From Hydractinia symbiolongicarpus (Eukaryota > Cnidaria > Hydrozoa > Anthoathecata > Hydractiniidae): a DNA stretch of 64,000 nt. The notes beneath the pieces are model-generated. The model saw nothing but the letters and a program-made list of their open reading frames with translations. It did no database searches and was not told where the DNA came from. The stretch spans positions 1,240,001 to 1,304,000 of the forward strand of contig NC_079886.1 of NCBI RefSeq assembly GCF_029227915.1. The letters are read 5' to 3'. Every line of letters begins with the position of its first letter. Within the stretch, counting starts at the first letter, position 1. A program made the position numbers and the translations under genes. Below are positions 11,773-25,500 of this stretch, piece by piece.

Positions 11773-14358
11773 AATGAGTTTACTCACAGGGTACTTTCTT
11801 TGTATACATTCAACTATACGGGCCAAGCCAGGGATTTACGGGAAAATCGGGTTTTCGGTTGTCCGCGATTAAACTGCTTTCATTCGGCGTCTCATCAAAA
11901 ATGAAAACATTGCTGAAAACCACAAGTTTCATGCGTTTTAGTGGTGAAAAAATAATTTAAAATATCGTTCGGGAAATGAGTTTACTCCCTGAGTACTTTC
12001 TTTGTATACTTTTGACTATACGGGCCGAGTACGGGATTTACGGGAAATCGTGGGTTTTCATTTGACGGCGATTAAACTTGTTTTATTTAGCGTCTCATCA
12101 AAAATGAAAACATTGTTGAAAACTACAAGTCTCATGCGTTTTAGTGGTGATAAAATAATTTAAAATATCGTTCGGGAAATGAGTTTACTCCCTGAGTACT
12201 TTCTTTGTATACTTTTGACTATATGGGCAGAGTCCGGGATTTACGGAAAATCGCGGGGGTCTTTTTCCCGACGATTAAACTTCCTTCATTCAGCGTCTCA
12301 TCAAAAATGAAAATATTTTTAAAAACTACAAGTCTCATGCAATTTAGTGGTGAAAAAATAATTTAAAAAATCGCTCGGGAAATGAGTTTACTCACAGGGT
12401 ACTTTCTTTATATACATTCGACTATACGGGTCATGCCCGGGATTTACGGGAAATCGCGGGTTTTCGTGTGCCGGCGATTAAACTTCTTTTATTTAGCGTC
12501 TCATCAAAAATGAAAACATTGTGGAAAACTACAAGTTTCATGCGTTTTAGTGGTGAAAAAATAATTTAAAAAATCGTTCGGGAAATGAGTTTACTCCTTG
12601 AGTACTTTCTTTGTATACTTTTGACTATACGGGCCGAGTACCGGATTTACAAAAAATCGCGGGTTTTCGTTTGCCGGCGATTAAACTTCTTAAATTCAGC
12701 GTCTTATCAAAAATGAAAACGTTTTTGAAAACTACAAGTCTCATGCGTTTTAGTGGTGAAAAATTAATTTAAAATATCGTTCGGGAAATGAGTTTACTCC
12801 CTGAGTACTTTCTTTGTATACTTTTGACTATACGGGTCGAGTACGGGATTTACGGGAAATCGCGGGTTTTCGTTTGCCGGCGATTAAACTTGTTTTATTT
12901 AACGTCTCATCAAAAATGAAAACATTGCTGAAAACCACAAGTTTCATGCGTTTTAGTGGTGAAAAATTAATTTAAAATATCGTTCGGGAAATGAGTTTAC
13001 TCCCTGAGTACTTTCTTTGTATACTTTTGACTATACGGGTCGAGTACGGGATTTACGGGAAATCGCGGGTTGTTGTTTGCCGGCGATTAAACTTGTTTTA
13101 TTTAGCGTCTCATCAAAAATGAAAACATTGCTGAAAACCACAAGTTTCATGCGTTTTAGTGGTGAAAAAATAATTTAAAATATCGTTCAGGAAATGAGTT
13201 TACTCACAGGGTACTTTCTTTGTTTTCGTGTGCCGGCGATTAAACTTCTTTTATTTAGCGTCTCATCAAAAATGAAAACATTGTGGAAAACTACAAGTCT
13301 CATGCGTTTTAGTGGTGAAAAAATAATATAAAAAATCGTTCGGGAAATGAGTTTACTCCTTGAGTACTTTCTTTGTATACTTTTGACTATACGGGCCGAG
13401 TACCGGATTTACAAAAAATCGCGGGTTTTCGTTTGCCGGCGATTAAACTTCTTAAATTCAGCGTCTTATCAAAAATGAAAACGTTTTTGAAAACTACAAG
13501 TCTCATGCGTCTTAGTGGTGAAAAATTAATTTAAAATATCGTTCGGGAAATGAGTTTACTCCCTGAGTACTTTCTTTGTATACTTTTGACTATACGGGTC
13601 GAGTACGGGATTTACGGGAAATCGCGGGTTTTCGTTTGCCGGCGATTAAACTTGTTTTATTTAGCGTCTCATCAAAAATGAAAACATTGCTGAAAACCAC
13701 AAGTTTCATGCGTTTTAGTGGTGAAAAATTAATTTAAAATATCGTTCGGGAAATGAGTTTACTCCCTGAGTACTTTCTTTGTATACTTTTGACTATACGG
13801 GTCGAGTACGGGATTTACGGGAAAACGCGGGTTTTTGTTTGCCGGCGATTAAACTAGTTTTATTTAGCGTCTCATCAAAAATGAAAACATTGCTGAAAAC
13901 CACAAGTTTCATGCGTTTTAGTGGTGAAAAAATAATTTAAAATATCGTTCAGGAAATGAGTTTACTCACAGGGTACTTTCTTTGTATACATTTGACTATA
14001 GGGGCCAGCCCGGGATTTACAGGAAATAGCGGGTTTTCGTTTGCCGGCGATTAAACTTCTTTTATTCAGCGTCTCATCAAAAATGAAAACATTTTTGAAA
14101 ACTACAAGTCTCATGCGTTTTAGTAGTGAAAAAATAATTTAAAAAATCATTCGGGAAATCAGTTTACTCGCTGGGAACTTTTTTATGTACTTTTGACTAT
14201 ACGGGCCGAGTACCGGATTTACGGGAAATCGCGGGTTTTCGTTTGCCGGCGATTAAACTTCTTAAATTCAGCGTCTTATCAAAAATGAAAACATTTTTGA
14301 AAACTACAAGTCTCATGCGTTTTAGTGGTGAAAAAATAATTTAAAAAATCGTTCTGAA
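11773..14358 (+). repeat. 2,586-bp higher-order repeat, copy 2
   Basis: Second copy of the preceding block, with the same monomer order and the same internal 762-bp duplication. A few substitutions distinguish it (for example TCGTGGGTTTTC near 12049, TTAACGTCTC near 12900 and GGTTGTTG near 13070). The similarity fades at about 14395. Confidence 0.87.
13216..13231 (+). other. Same out-of-register junction, second copy
   Basis: Identical short-monomer junction 2,586 bp after the first. It shows that the 762-bp event came before the amplification of the whole 2,586-bp block. Confidence 0.75.
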
Positions 14359-14395
14359 AATGAGTTTACTCACAGGGTACTTTCTTTGTATACAT

Positions 14396-17300
14396 TCGAC
14401 TATAGGGGCCAAGCCCGGGATTTACAGGAAATCGCGGTTTTTCGTTTGCAGGCGATTAAACTTCTTTTATTCAGCGTCTCATCAAAAATGAAAACATTTT
14501 TGAAAACTACAAGTCTCATGCGTTTTAGTGTTGAAAAAATAATTTAAAAAATCGCTCGTGAAATGAGTTTACTCCCTGGGTACTTTCTTTGTATACTTTT
14601 GACTATATGGGCCGAGTACGGGATTTACGGGAAATCGCGGTTTTCGTTTGCCGGCGATTAAACTTCTTTTATTCAGCGTCTCATCAAAAATGAAAAATTT
14701 TTTGAAAACTACAAGTCTCATGCGTTTTAGTGGTGAAAAAATAATTTAAAAAATCGTTCGGGAAATGAATTTCCTCCCTGGGTACTTTCTTTTATACATT
14801 CGACTATACGGGCCAAGTCCGGGATTTACAGGAAATCGCGGGTTTTCGTTTGCCGGCGATTAAACTTCTTTTATTCAGCGTCTCATCAAAAATGAAAACA
14901 TTTTTGAAAACTACAAGTCTCATGCGTTTTATTGGTAAAAAAATAATTTAAAAAATCGTTCGTGAAATGAGTTTACTCCCTGGGTACTTTCTTTGTATAC
15001 TTTTGACTATATGGGCCGAGTACGGGATTTACGGGAAATCGCGGGTTTTCGTTTGCCGGCGATTAAACTTCTTTTATTCAGCGTCTCATCAAAAATGAAA
15101 ATATTTTTGAAAACTACAAGTTTTATGCGTTTTAGTGGTGAAAAAAAAATTTAAAAAATCATTCGGGAAATTAGTTTACTCCCTGGGTACTTTTTTTGTA
15201 TACTTTTGACTATATGGGCCGAGTACGGGATTTACGGGAAATCGCGAGTTTTCGTTTGCCGGCGATTAAACTTCTTTTAATCAGCGTCTCATCAAAAATG
15301 AAAATATTTTTGAAAACTACAAGTCTCATGCGTTTTAGTATTGAGAAAATAATTTAAAAAATCGTTCGGGAAATGAATTTACTCCCTGGGTACTTTCTTT
15401 GTATACTTTTGACTATACGGGCCGAGTGCGGGATTTACGGGAAATCGCGGGTTTTCGTTTGCCGGCGATTAAACTTCTTTTATTTAGCGTCTTATCAAAA
15501 ATGAAAACATTTTTAAAAACTACAAGTCTCATGCCTTTTAGTGGTGAAAAAATAATTTAAAAAATCGTTCGGGAAATGAGTTTACTCCCTGGGTACTTTC
15601 TTTGTATACTCTTGACTATACGGGCCGAGTACCGGATTTACGGGAAATCGCGGGTTTTCGTTTGCCGGGGATTAAATTTCTTTTATTCAGCGTCTTATCA
15701 AAAATGAAAACATTTTTGAAAACTACAAGTCTCATGCGTTTTAGTGGTGAAAAAATAGTTTGAAAAATCGTTCTGAAAATGAGTTTGCCCACAAGGTACT
15801 TTCTTTGTATACATTCGACTATAGGGGCCAAGCCCGGGATTTACAGGAAATCGCGGGTTTTCGTTTGCCGGCGATTAAACTTCTTTTATTCAGCGTCTCA
15901 TCAAAAATGAAAACATTTTTGAAAACTACAAGTCTCATCCGTTTTAGTGGTGAAAAAATAATTTTAAAAAATCGTTCGGGAAATGAATTTCCTCCCTGGG
16001 TACTTTCTTTTATACATTTGACTATTTGGGCCAAGTCCGGGATTTACAGGAAATCGCGGGTTTTCGTTTGCCGGCGATTAAACTTCTTTTATTCAGCGTC
16101 TCATCAAAAATGAAAACATTTTTGAAAACTACAAGTCTCATGCGTTTTATTGGTGAAAAAATAATTTAAAAAATCGTTCGTAAAATGAGTTTACTCCCTG
16201 GGTTCTTTCTTTGTATACTTTTGACTATAGGGGCCGAGTACGGGATTTACGGGAAATCGCGGTTTTCGTTTGCCGGCGATTAAACTTCTTTTATTCAGCG
16301 TCTCATCAAAAATGAAAATTTTTTTGAAAACTACAAGTCTCATGCGTTTTAGTGGTGAAGAAATAATTTAAAAAATCGTTCGGGAAATGAATTTACTCCC
16401 TGGGTACTTTCTTTGTATACTTTTGACTATACGGGCCGAGTCCGGGATTTGCGGGAAATCGCAGGTTTTCGTTTGCCGGCGATTAAACTTCTTTAATTTA
16501 GCGTTTCATCAAAAATGAAAACATTTTTGAAAACTACAAGTCTCATGCGTTTTAGTGGTGAAAAAATAATTTGAAAAATCGTTCTGAAAATGAGTTTACT
16601 CACAGGGTACTTTCTTTGTATACATTCGACTATAAGGGCCAAGCCCGGGATTTACAGGAAATCGCGGGTTTTCGTTTGCCGGCGATTAAACTTCTTTTAT
16701 TCAGCGTCTCATCAAAAATGAAAACATTTTTGAAAACTACAAGTCTCATGCGTTTTAGTGGTGAAAAAATAATTTAAAAAATCGTTCGGGAAATGAGTTT
16801 ACTCCCTGGGTACTTTCTTTGTACACTTTTGATTATATGGGCCGAGTACGGGATTTACGGGAAATCGCGGGTTTTCGTTTGCCGGCGATTAAACTTCTTT
16901 TATTCAGCGTCTCATCAAAAATGAAAAATTTTTTAAAAACTACAAGTCTCATGCGTTTTAGTGGTGAAAAAATAATTTAAAAAATCGTTTGGGAAATTAA
17001 TTTACTCCCTGGGTACTTTCTTTCTATACTTTTGACTATACGGGCCGAGTCCGGGATTTACGGGAAATCGCGGGTTTTCGTTTGCCGGCGATTAAACTTC
17101 TTTTATTCAGCGTCTCATCAAAAATGAAAATATTTTTGAAAACTACAAGTTTTATGCGTTTTAGTGGTGAAAAAAAATATTAAAAAATCATTCGGGAAAT
17201 TAGTTTACTCCCTGGGTACTTTTTTTGTATACTTTTGACTATATGGGCCGAGTACGGGATTTACGGGAAATCGCGGGTTTTCGTTTGCTGGCGATTAAAT

Positions 17301-18530
17301 TTCTTTTATTCAGCGTCTTATCAAAAACGAAAACATTTTTGAAAACTACAAGTCTCATGCGTTTAAGTGGTGAAAAAATAGTTTGAAAAATCGTTCTGAA
17401 AATGAGTTTGCCCACAAGGTACTTTCTTTATATACATTCGACTATACGGGCCGAGTACCGGATTTACGGGAAATCGCGGCTTTTCGTTTGCCGGCGATTA
17501 AACTTCTTTTATTCAGCGTCTCATCAAAAATGAAAACATTTTTGAAAACTACAAGTCTCATGCGTTTTAGTGGTGAAAAAATAATTTAAACAATCGTTCG
17601 GGAAATGAGTTTACTCCCTGGGTACTTTCTTTGTACACTTTTGACTATATGGGCCGAGTACGGGATTTACGGGAAATCGCGGGTTTTCGTTTGCCGGCGA
17701 TTAAACTTCTTTTATTTAGCGTCTCATCAAAAATGAAAAATTTTTTAAAAACTACAAGTCTCATGCGTTTTAGTGGTGAAAAAATAATTTAAAAAATCGT
17801 TTGGGAAATGAATTTACTCCCTGGGTACTTTCTTTCTATACTTTTGACTATACGGACCGAGTCCGGGATTTACGGGAAATCGCGGGTTTTCGTTTGCCGG
17901 CGATTAAACTTCTTTTATTCAGCGTCTCATCAAAAATGAAAATATTTTTGAAAACTACAAGTTTTATGCGTTTTAGTGGTGAAAAAAAATATTAAAAAAT
18001 CATTCGGGAAATTAGTTTACTCCCTGGGTACTTTTTTTGTATACTTTTGACTATATGGGCCGAGTACGGGATTTACGGGAAATCGCGGGTTTTCGTTTGC
18101 CGGCGATTAAATTTCTTTTATTCAGCGTCTTATCAAAAATGAAAACATTTTTGAAAACTACAAGTCTCATGCGTTTTAGTGGTGAAAAAATAATTTAAAA
18201 AATCGTTTGGGAAATGAATTTACTCCCTGGGTACTTTCTTTCTATACTTTTGACTATACGGGCCGAGTCCGGGATTTACGGGAAATCGCGGGTTTTCGTT
18301 TGCCGGCGATTAAACTTCTTTTATTCAGCGTCTCATCAAAAATGAAAATATTTTTGAAAACTACAAGTTTTATGCGTTTTAGTGGTGAAAAAAAATATTA
18401 AAAAATCATTCGGGAAATTAGTTTACTTCCTGGGTACTTTTTTGTATACTTTTGACTATATGGGCCGAGTACGGGATTTACGGGAAATCGCGGGTTTTCG
18501 TTTGCCGGCGATTAAATTTCTTTTATTCAG
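14396..18530 (+). repeat. Mixed-subtype satellite zone
   Basis: About 20 monomers. Subtypes include one with a GAAAAAAAATATT linker and TTTTATGCG (near 17170, 17970 and 18380) and one with TTTGCCCACAAGG (near 15785 and 17408). Short tandem runs of two alternating types are seen near 17.8-18.4 kb (spacing 406 bp, two monomers). No other content was seen. Confidence 0.8.
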
Positions 18531-20000
18531 CGTCTTATCAAGAATGAAAACATTTTTGAAAACTACAAGTCTCATGCGTTTTAGTGGTGAAAAAATAGTT
18601 TGAAAAATCGTTCTGAAAATGAGTTTGCCCACAAGGTACTTTCTTTGTATACATTCGACTATAGGGGCCAAGCCCGGGATTTACAGGAAATCGCGGGTTT
18701 TCGTTTGCCGGCGATTAAACTTCTTTTATTCAGCGTCTCATCAAAAATGAAAACATTTTTGAAAACTACAAGTCTCATCCCTTTTAGTGGTGAAAAAATA
18801 ATTTAAAAAAATCATTCGGGAAATCAGTTTACTCCCTGGGTACTTTTTTTGTATACTTTTGACTATATGGGCCGAGTACGGGATTTACGGGAAATCGCGG
18901 GTTTTCGTTTGCCAGCGATTAAACTTCTTTTATTCAGCGTCTCATCAAAAATGAAAATATTTTTGAAAACTACAAGTCTCATGCGTTTTAGTATTGAGAA
19001 AATAATTTAAAAAATCGTTCGGGAAATGAATTTACTCCCTGGGTACTTTCTTTGTATACTTTTGACTATACGGGCCGAGTGCGGGATTTACGGGAAATCG
19101 CGGGTTTTCGTTTGCCGGCGATTAAACTTCTTTTATTTAGCGTCTTATCAAAAATGAAAACATTTTTGAATACTACAAGTCTCATGCGTTTTAGTGGTGA
19201 AAAAATAATTTAAAAAATCGTTCGGGAAATGAGTTTACTCCCTGGGTACTTTCTTTGTATACTCGTGACTATACGGGCCGAGTACCGGATTTACGGGAAA
19301 TCGCGGGTTTTCGTTTGCCGGCGATTAAATTTCTTTTATTCAGCGTCTTATCAAAAATGAAAACATTTTTGAAAACTACAAGTCTCATGCGTTTTAGTGG
19401 TGAAAAAATAGTTTGAAAAATCGTTCTGAAAATGAGTTTGCCCACAAGGTACTTTCTTTGTATACATTCGACTATAGGGGCCAAGCCCGGGATTTACAGG
19501 AAATCGCGGGTTTTCGTTTGCCGGCGATTAAACTTCTTTTATTCAGCGTCTCATCAAAAATGAAAACATTTTTGAAAACTACAAGTCTCATCCCTTTTAG
19601 TGGTGAAAAAATAATTTAAAAAAATCATTCGGGAAATCAGTTTACTCCCTGGGTACTTTTTTTGTATACTTTTGACTATATGGGCCGAGTACGGGATTTA
19701 CGGGAAATCGCGGGTTTTCGTTTGCCAGCGATTAAACTTCTTTTATTCAGCGTCTCATCAAAAATGAAAATATTTTTGAAAACTACAAGTCTCATGCGTT
19801 TTAGTATTGAGAAAATAATTTAAAAAATCGTTCGGGAAATGAATTTACTCCCTGGGTACTTTCTTTGTATACTTTTGACTATACGGGCCGAGTGCGGGAT
19901 TTACGGGAAATCGCGGGTTTTCGTTTGCCGGCGATTAAACTTCTTTTATTTAGCGTCTTATCAAAAATGAAAACATTTTTGAAAACTACAAGTCTCATGC
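18531..20000 (+). repeat. Four-monomer (813-bp) tandem duplication
   Basis: The private variant CTCATCCCTTTTAG occurs near 18775 and again 813 bp later, and TTTGCCCACAAGG, the CCAGCGATT variant and AGTATTGAG repeat at the same spacing. This is a local four-monomer unit in about 1.8 copies. Confidence 0.82.
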
Positions 20001-23000
20001 GTTTTAGTGGTGAAGAAATAGTTTGAAAAATCGTTCATAAAATGAGTTTGCTCACAAGGTACTTTCTTTGGATACATTCGACTATAGGGGCCAAGCCCGG
20101 GATTTACAGGAAATCGCGGGTTTTCGTTTGCCGGCGATTAAACTTCTTTTATTCAGCGTCTCATCAAAAATGAAAACATTTTTGAAAACTACAAGTCTCA
20201 TCCGTTTTAGTGGTGAAAAATTAATTTAAAAAATCATTCGGGAAATCAGTTTACTCCCTGGGTACTTTTTTTGTATACTTTTGACTATACGGGCCGAGTA
20301 CGGGATTTACGGGAAAGCGCGGGTTTTCGTTTGCCGGCGATTAAACTTCTTTTATTCAGCGTCTCATCAAAAATGAAAATATTTTTGAAAACTACAAGTC
20401 TCATGCGTTTTAGTGGTGAAAAAATAATTTAAAAAATCGTTCGGGAAATGAAATTAATCCCTGGGTACTTTCATTGTATACTTTTGACTCTGCGGGCCGA
20501 GTCCGGGATTTACGGGAAATCGCGGGTTTTCGTTTTGCCGGCGATTAAACTTCTTTAATTTAGCGTTTCATCAAAAATGAAAACATTTTTTAAAACTACA
20601 AGTCTCATGCGTTTTAGTGGTGAAAAAATAATTTAAAAAATCGTTCGGGAAATGAGTTTACTCCCTGGGTACTTTCTTTATACACATTCGACTATACGAG
20701 CCGAGTACGGGATTTACTGGAAATCGCAGGTTTTCGTTTGCCGGCGATTAAACTTTTTTTATTTAGAGTCTCATCAAAAGTGAAAATATTTTTGAAAACT
20801 ACAAGTCTCATGCGTTTTAGTGGTGAAAAAATAATTTAAAAAATCGTTTGGGAAATGAATTAACTCCCTGGGTACTTTCTTTGTATACTTTTGACTATAC
20901 GGGCCGAGTCCGGGATTTACGGGAAATCGCGGGTTTTCGTTTGCCGGCGATTAAACTTCTTTTATTTAGCGTCTCATCAAAAATGAAAACATTTTTGAAA
21001 ACTACAAGTCTCATGCGTTTTAGTGGTGAAAAAATAATTTAAAAAATCGTTCGGGAAATGAGTTTACTCCTTGAGTACTTTCTTTGTATACTTTTGACTA
21101 TATGGGCCGAGTACCGGATTTACAGGAAATCGCAGGTTTTCGTTTGCCGGCGATTAAACTTTTTTTATTTAGAGTCTCATCAAAAGTGAAAACATTTTTG
21201 AAAACTACAAGTCTCATGCGTTTTAGTGGTGAAAAAATAATTTAAAAAATCGTTCGGGAAATGAGTTTACTCCCTGGGTACTTTTTTGTATACTTTTGCT
21301 ATACGGGCCGAGTACGGCATTTACGGGAAATCGCGGGTTTTCGTTTGCCGGCGATTAAACTTCTTTTATTCAGCGTCTCATCAAAAATGAAAATATTTTT
21401 GAAAACTACAAGTCTCATGCGTTTTAGTGGTGAAAAAATAATTTAAAAAATCGTTTGGGAAATGAATTTACTCCCTGGGTACTTTCTTTGTACACTTTTG
21501 ACTATATGGGCCGAGTACGGGATTTACGAGAAATCGCGGGTTTTCGTTTGCCGGCGATTAAACTTCTTTTATTCAGCGTCTCATCAAAAATGAAAAATTT
21601 TTTAAAAACTACAAGTCTCATGCGTTTTAGTGGTGAAAAAATAATTTAAAAAATCGTTTGGGAAATGAATTTACTCCCTGGGTACTTTCTTTCTATACTT
21701 TTGACTATACGGGCCGAGTCCGGGATTTACGGGAAATCGCGGGTTTTCGTTTGCCGGCGATTAAACTTCTTTTATTCAGCGTCTCATCAAAAATGAAAAT
21801 ATTTTTGAAAACTACAATTTTATGCGTTTTAGTGGTGAAAAAAAATATTAAAAAATCATTCGGGAAATTAGTTTACTCCCTGGGTACTTTTTTGTATACT
21901 TTTGCTATACGGGCCGAGTACGGCATTTACGGGAAATCGCGGGTTTTCGTTTGCCGGCGATTAAACTTCTTTTATTCAGCGTCTCATCAAAAATGAAAAT
22001 ATTTTTGAAAACTACAAGTCTCATGCGTTTTAGTGGTGAAAAAATAATTTAAAAAATCGTTCGGGAAATGAAATTAATCCCTGGGTACTTTCATTGTATA
22101 CTTTTGACTCTGCGGGCCGAGTCCGGGATTTACGGGAAATCGCGGGTTTTCGTTTTGCCGGCGATTAAACTTCTTTAATTTAGCGTTTCATCAAAAATGA
22201 AAACATTTTTTAAAACTACAAGTCTCATGCGTTTTAGTGGTGAAAAAATAATTTAAAAAATCGTTTGGGAAATGAGTTTAATCCCTGGGTACTTTCATTG
22301 TATACTTTTGACTCTGCGGGCCGAGTCCGGGATTTACGGGAAATCGCGGGTTTTCGTTTTGCCGGCGATTAAACTTCTTTAATTTAGCGTTTCATCAAAA
22401 ATGAAAACATTTTTTAAAACTACAAGTCTCATGCGTTTTAGTGGTGAAAAAATAATTTAAAAAATCGTTCGGGAAATGAGTTTACTCCCTGGGTACTTTC
22501 TTTATACACATTCGACTATACGGGCCGAGTACGGGATTTACGGGAAATCGCAGGTTTTCGTTTGCCGGCGATTAAACTTTTTTTATTTAGAGTCTCATCA
22601 AAAGTGAAAAAATTTTTGAAAACTACAAGTCTCATGCGTTTTAGTGGTGAAAAAATAATTTAAAAAATCGTTTGGGAAATGAATTTACTCCCTGGGTACT
22701 TTCTTTGTATACTTTTGACTATACGGGCCGAGTCCGGGATTTACGGAAAATCGCGGGTTTTCGTTTGCCGGCGATTAAACTTCTTTTATTTAGCGTCTCA
22801 TCAAAAATGAAAACATTTTTGAAAACTACAAGTCTCATGCGTTTTAGTGGTGAAAAAATAATTTAAAAAATCGTTCGGGAAATGAGTTTACTCCTTGAGT
22901 ACTTTCTTTGTATACTTTTGACTATATGGGCCGAGTACCGGATTTACAGGAAATCGCAGGTTTTCGTTTGCCGGCGATTAAACTTTTTTTATTTAGAGTC

Positions 23001-23700
23001 TCATCAAAAGTGAAAACATTTTTGAAAACTACAAGTCTCATGCGTTTTAGTGGTGAAAAAATAATTTAAAAAATCGTTCGGGAAATGAGTTTACTCCCTG
23101 GGTACTTTTTTTGTATACTTTTGCTATACGGGCCGAGTACGGCATTTACGGGAAATCGCGGGTTTTCGTTTGCCGGCGATTAAACTTCTTTTATTCAGCG
23201 TCTCATCAAAAATGAAAATATTTTTGAAAACTACAAGTCTCATGCGTTTTAGTGGTGAAAAAATAATTTAAAAAATCGTTTGGGAAATGAATTTACTCCC
23301 TGGGTACTTTCTTTGTACACTTTTGACTATATGGGCCGAGTACGGGATTTACGGGAAATCGCGGGTTTTCGTTTGCCGGCGATTAAACTTCTTTTATTCA
23401 GCGTCTCATCAAAAATGAAAAATTTTTTAAAAACTACAAGTCTCATGCGTTTTAGTGGTGAAAAAATAATTTAAAAAATCGTTTGGGAAATGATTTTACT
23501 CCCTGGGTACTTTCTTTCTATACTTTTGACTATACAGGCCGAGTCCGGGATTTACGGGAAATCGCGGGTTTTCGTTTGCCGGCGATTAAACTTCTTTTAT
23601 TCAGCGTCTCATCAAAAATGAAAATATTTTTGAAAACTACAAGTTTTATGCGTTTTAGTGGTGAAAAAAAATATTAAAAAATCATTCGGGAAATTAGTTT
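20001..23700 (+). repeat. Satellite zone with eight- and nine-monomer repeats
   Basis: Monomers with TTTCATTGTATAC and GACTCTGCGGG occur near 20470, 22090 and 22294, and again near 26761. Monomers missing the GA of TTTTGACTATAC and carrying TACGGCATTTAC occur near 21296, 21902, 23121 and 27182. The 21296 and 23121 copies are 1,825 bp apart (nine monomers). The 22090 and 22294 copies are adjacent, a single-monomer duplication. Confidence 0.78.
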
Positions 23701-25500
23701 ACTCCCTGGGTACTTTTTTTGTATACTTTTGACTATATGGGCCGAGTACGGGATTTACGGGAAATCGCGGGTTTTCGTTTGCCGGCGATTAAATTTCTTT
23801 TATTCAGCGTCTTATCAAAAATGAAAACATTTTTGAAATTTACAAGTCTCATGCGTTTTAGTGGTGAAAAAATAATTTAAAAAATCGTTTGGGAAATGAA
23901 TTTACTCCCTGGGTACTTTCTTTCTATACTTTTGACTATACGGGCCGAGTCCGGGATTTACGGGAAATCGCGGGTTTTCGTTTGCCGGCGATTAAACTTC
24001 TTTTATTCAGCGTCTCATCAAAAATGAAAATATTTTTGAAAACTACAAGTTTTATGCGTTTTAGTGGTGAAAAAAAATATTAAAAAATCATTCGGGAAAT
24101 TAGTTTACTCCCTGGGTACTTTTTTTGTATACTTTTAACTATATGGGCCGAGTACGGGATTTACGGGAAATCGCGGGTTTTCGTTTGCCGGCGATTAAAT
24201 TTCTTTTATTCAGCGTCTTATCAAAAATGAAAACATTTTTGAAAACTACAAGTCTCATGCGTTTTAGTGGTGAAAAAATAGTTTGAAAAATCGTTCTGAA
24301 AATGAGTTTACCCACAAGGTACTTTCTTTGTATACATTCGACTATAGGGGCCAAGCCCGGGATTTACAGGAAATCGCAGGTTTTCGTTTGCCGGCGATTA
24401 AACTTCTTTTATTCAGCGTCTCATCAAAAATGAAAACATTTTTGAAAACTACAAGTCTCATCCGTTTTAGTGGTGAAAAAATAATTTAAAAAAATCATTC
24501 GGGAAATCAGTTTACTCCCTGGGTACTTTTTTTGTATACTTTTGACTATACGGGCCGAGTACGGGATTTACGGGAAATCGCGGGTTTTCGTTTGCCGGCG
24601 ATTAAACTTCTTTTATTCAGCGTCTCATCAAAAATGAAAATATTTTTGAAAACTACAAGTTTTATGCGTTTTAGTGGTGAAAAAAAATATTAAAAAATCA
24701 TTCGGGAAATTAGTTTACTCCCTGGGTACTTTTTTTGTATACTTTTGACTATATGGGCCGAGTACGGGATTTACGGGAAATCGCGGGTTTTCGTTTGCCG
24801 GCGATTAAATTTCTTTTATTCAGCGTCTTATCAAAAATGAAAACATTTTTGAAATTTACAAGTCTCATGCGTTTTAGTGGTGAAAAAATAATTTAAAAAA
24901 TCGTTTGGGAAATGAATTTACTCCCTGGGTACTTTCTTTCTATACTTTTGACTATACGGGCCGAGTCCGGGATTTACGGGAAATCGCGGGTTTTCGTTTG
25001 CCGGCGATTAAACTTCTTTTATTCAGCGTCTCATCAAAAATGAAAATATTTTTAAAAACTACAAGTTTTATGCGTTTTAGTGGTGAAAAAAAATATTAAA
25101 AAATCATTCGGGAAATTAGTTTACTCCCTGGGTACTTTTTTTGTATACTTTTAACTATATGGGCCGAGTACGGGATTTACGGGAAATCGCGGGTTTTCGT
25201 TTGCCGGCGATTAAATTTCTTTTATTCAGCGTCTTATCAAAAATGAAAACATTTTTGAAAACTACAAGTCTCATGCGTTTTAGTGGTGAAAAAATAGTTT
25301 GAAAAATCGTTCTGAAAATGAGTTTGCCCACAAGGTACTTTCTTTGTATACATTCGACTATAGGGGCCAAGCCCGGGATTTACAGGAAATCGCAGGTTTT
25401 CGTTTGCCGGCGATTAAACTTCTTTTATTCAGCGTCTCATCAAAAATGAAAACATTTTTGAAAACTACAAGTCTCATCCGTTTTAGTGGTGAAAAAATAA
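23701..25500 (+). repeat. Five-monomer (about 1,016-bp) tandem duplication
   Basis: Two private variants repeat at about 1,016 bp: GAAATTTACAAG (near 23836 and 24851) and ACTTTTAACTATAT (near 24133 and 25149). A related unit, without all private variants, follows near 26171-26520. Confidence 0.83.
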
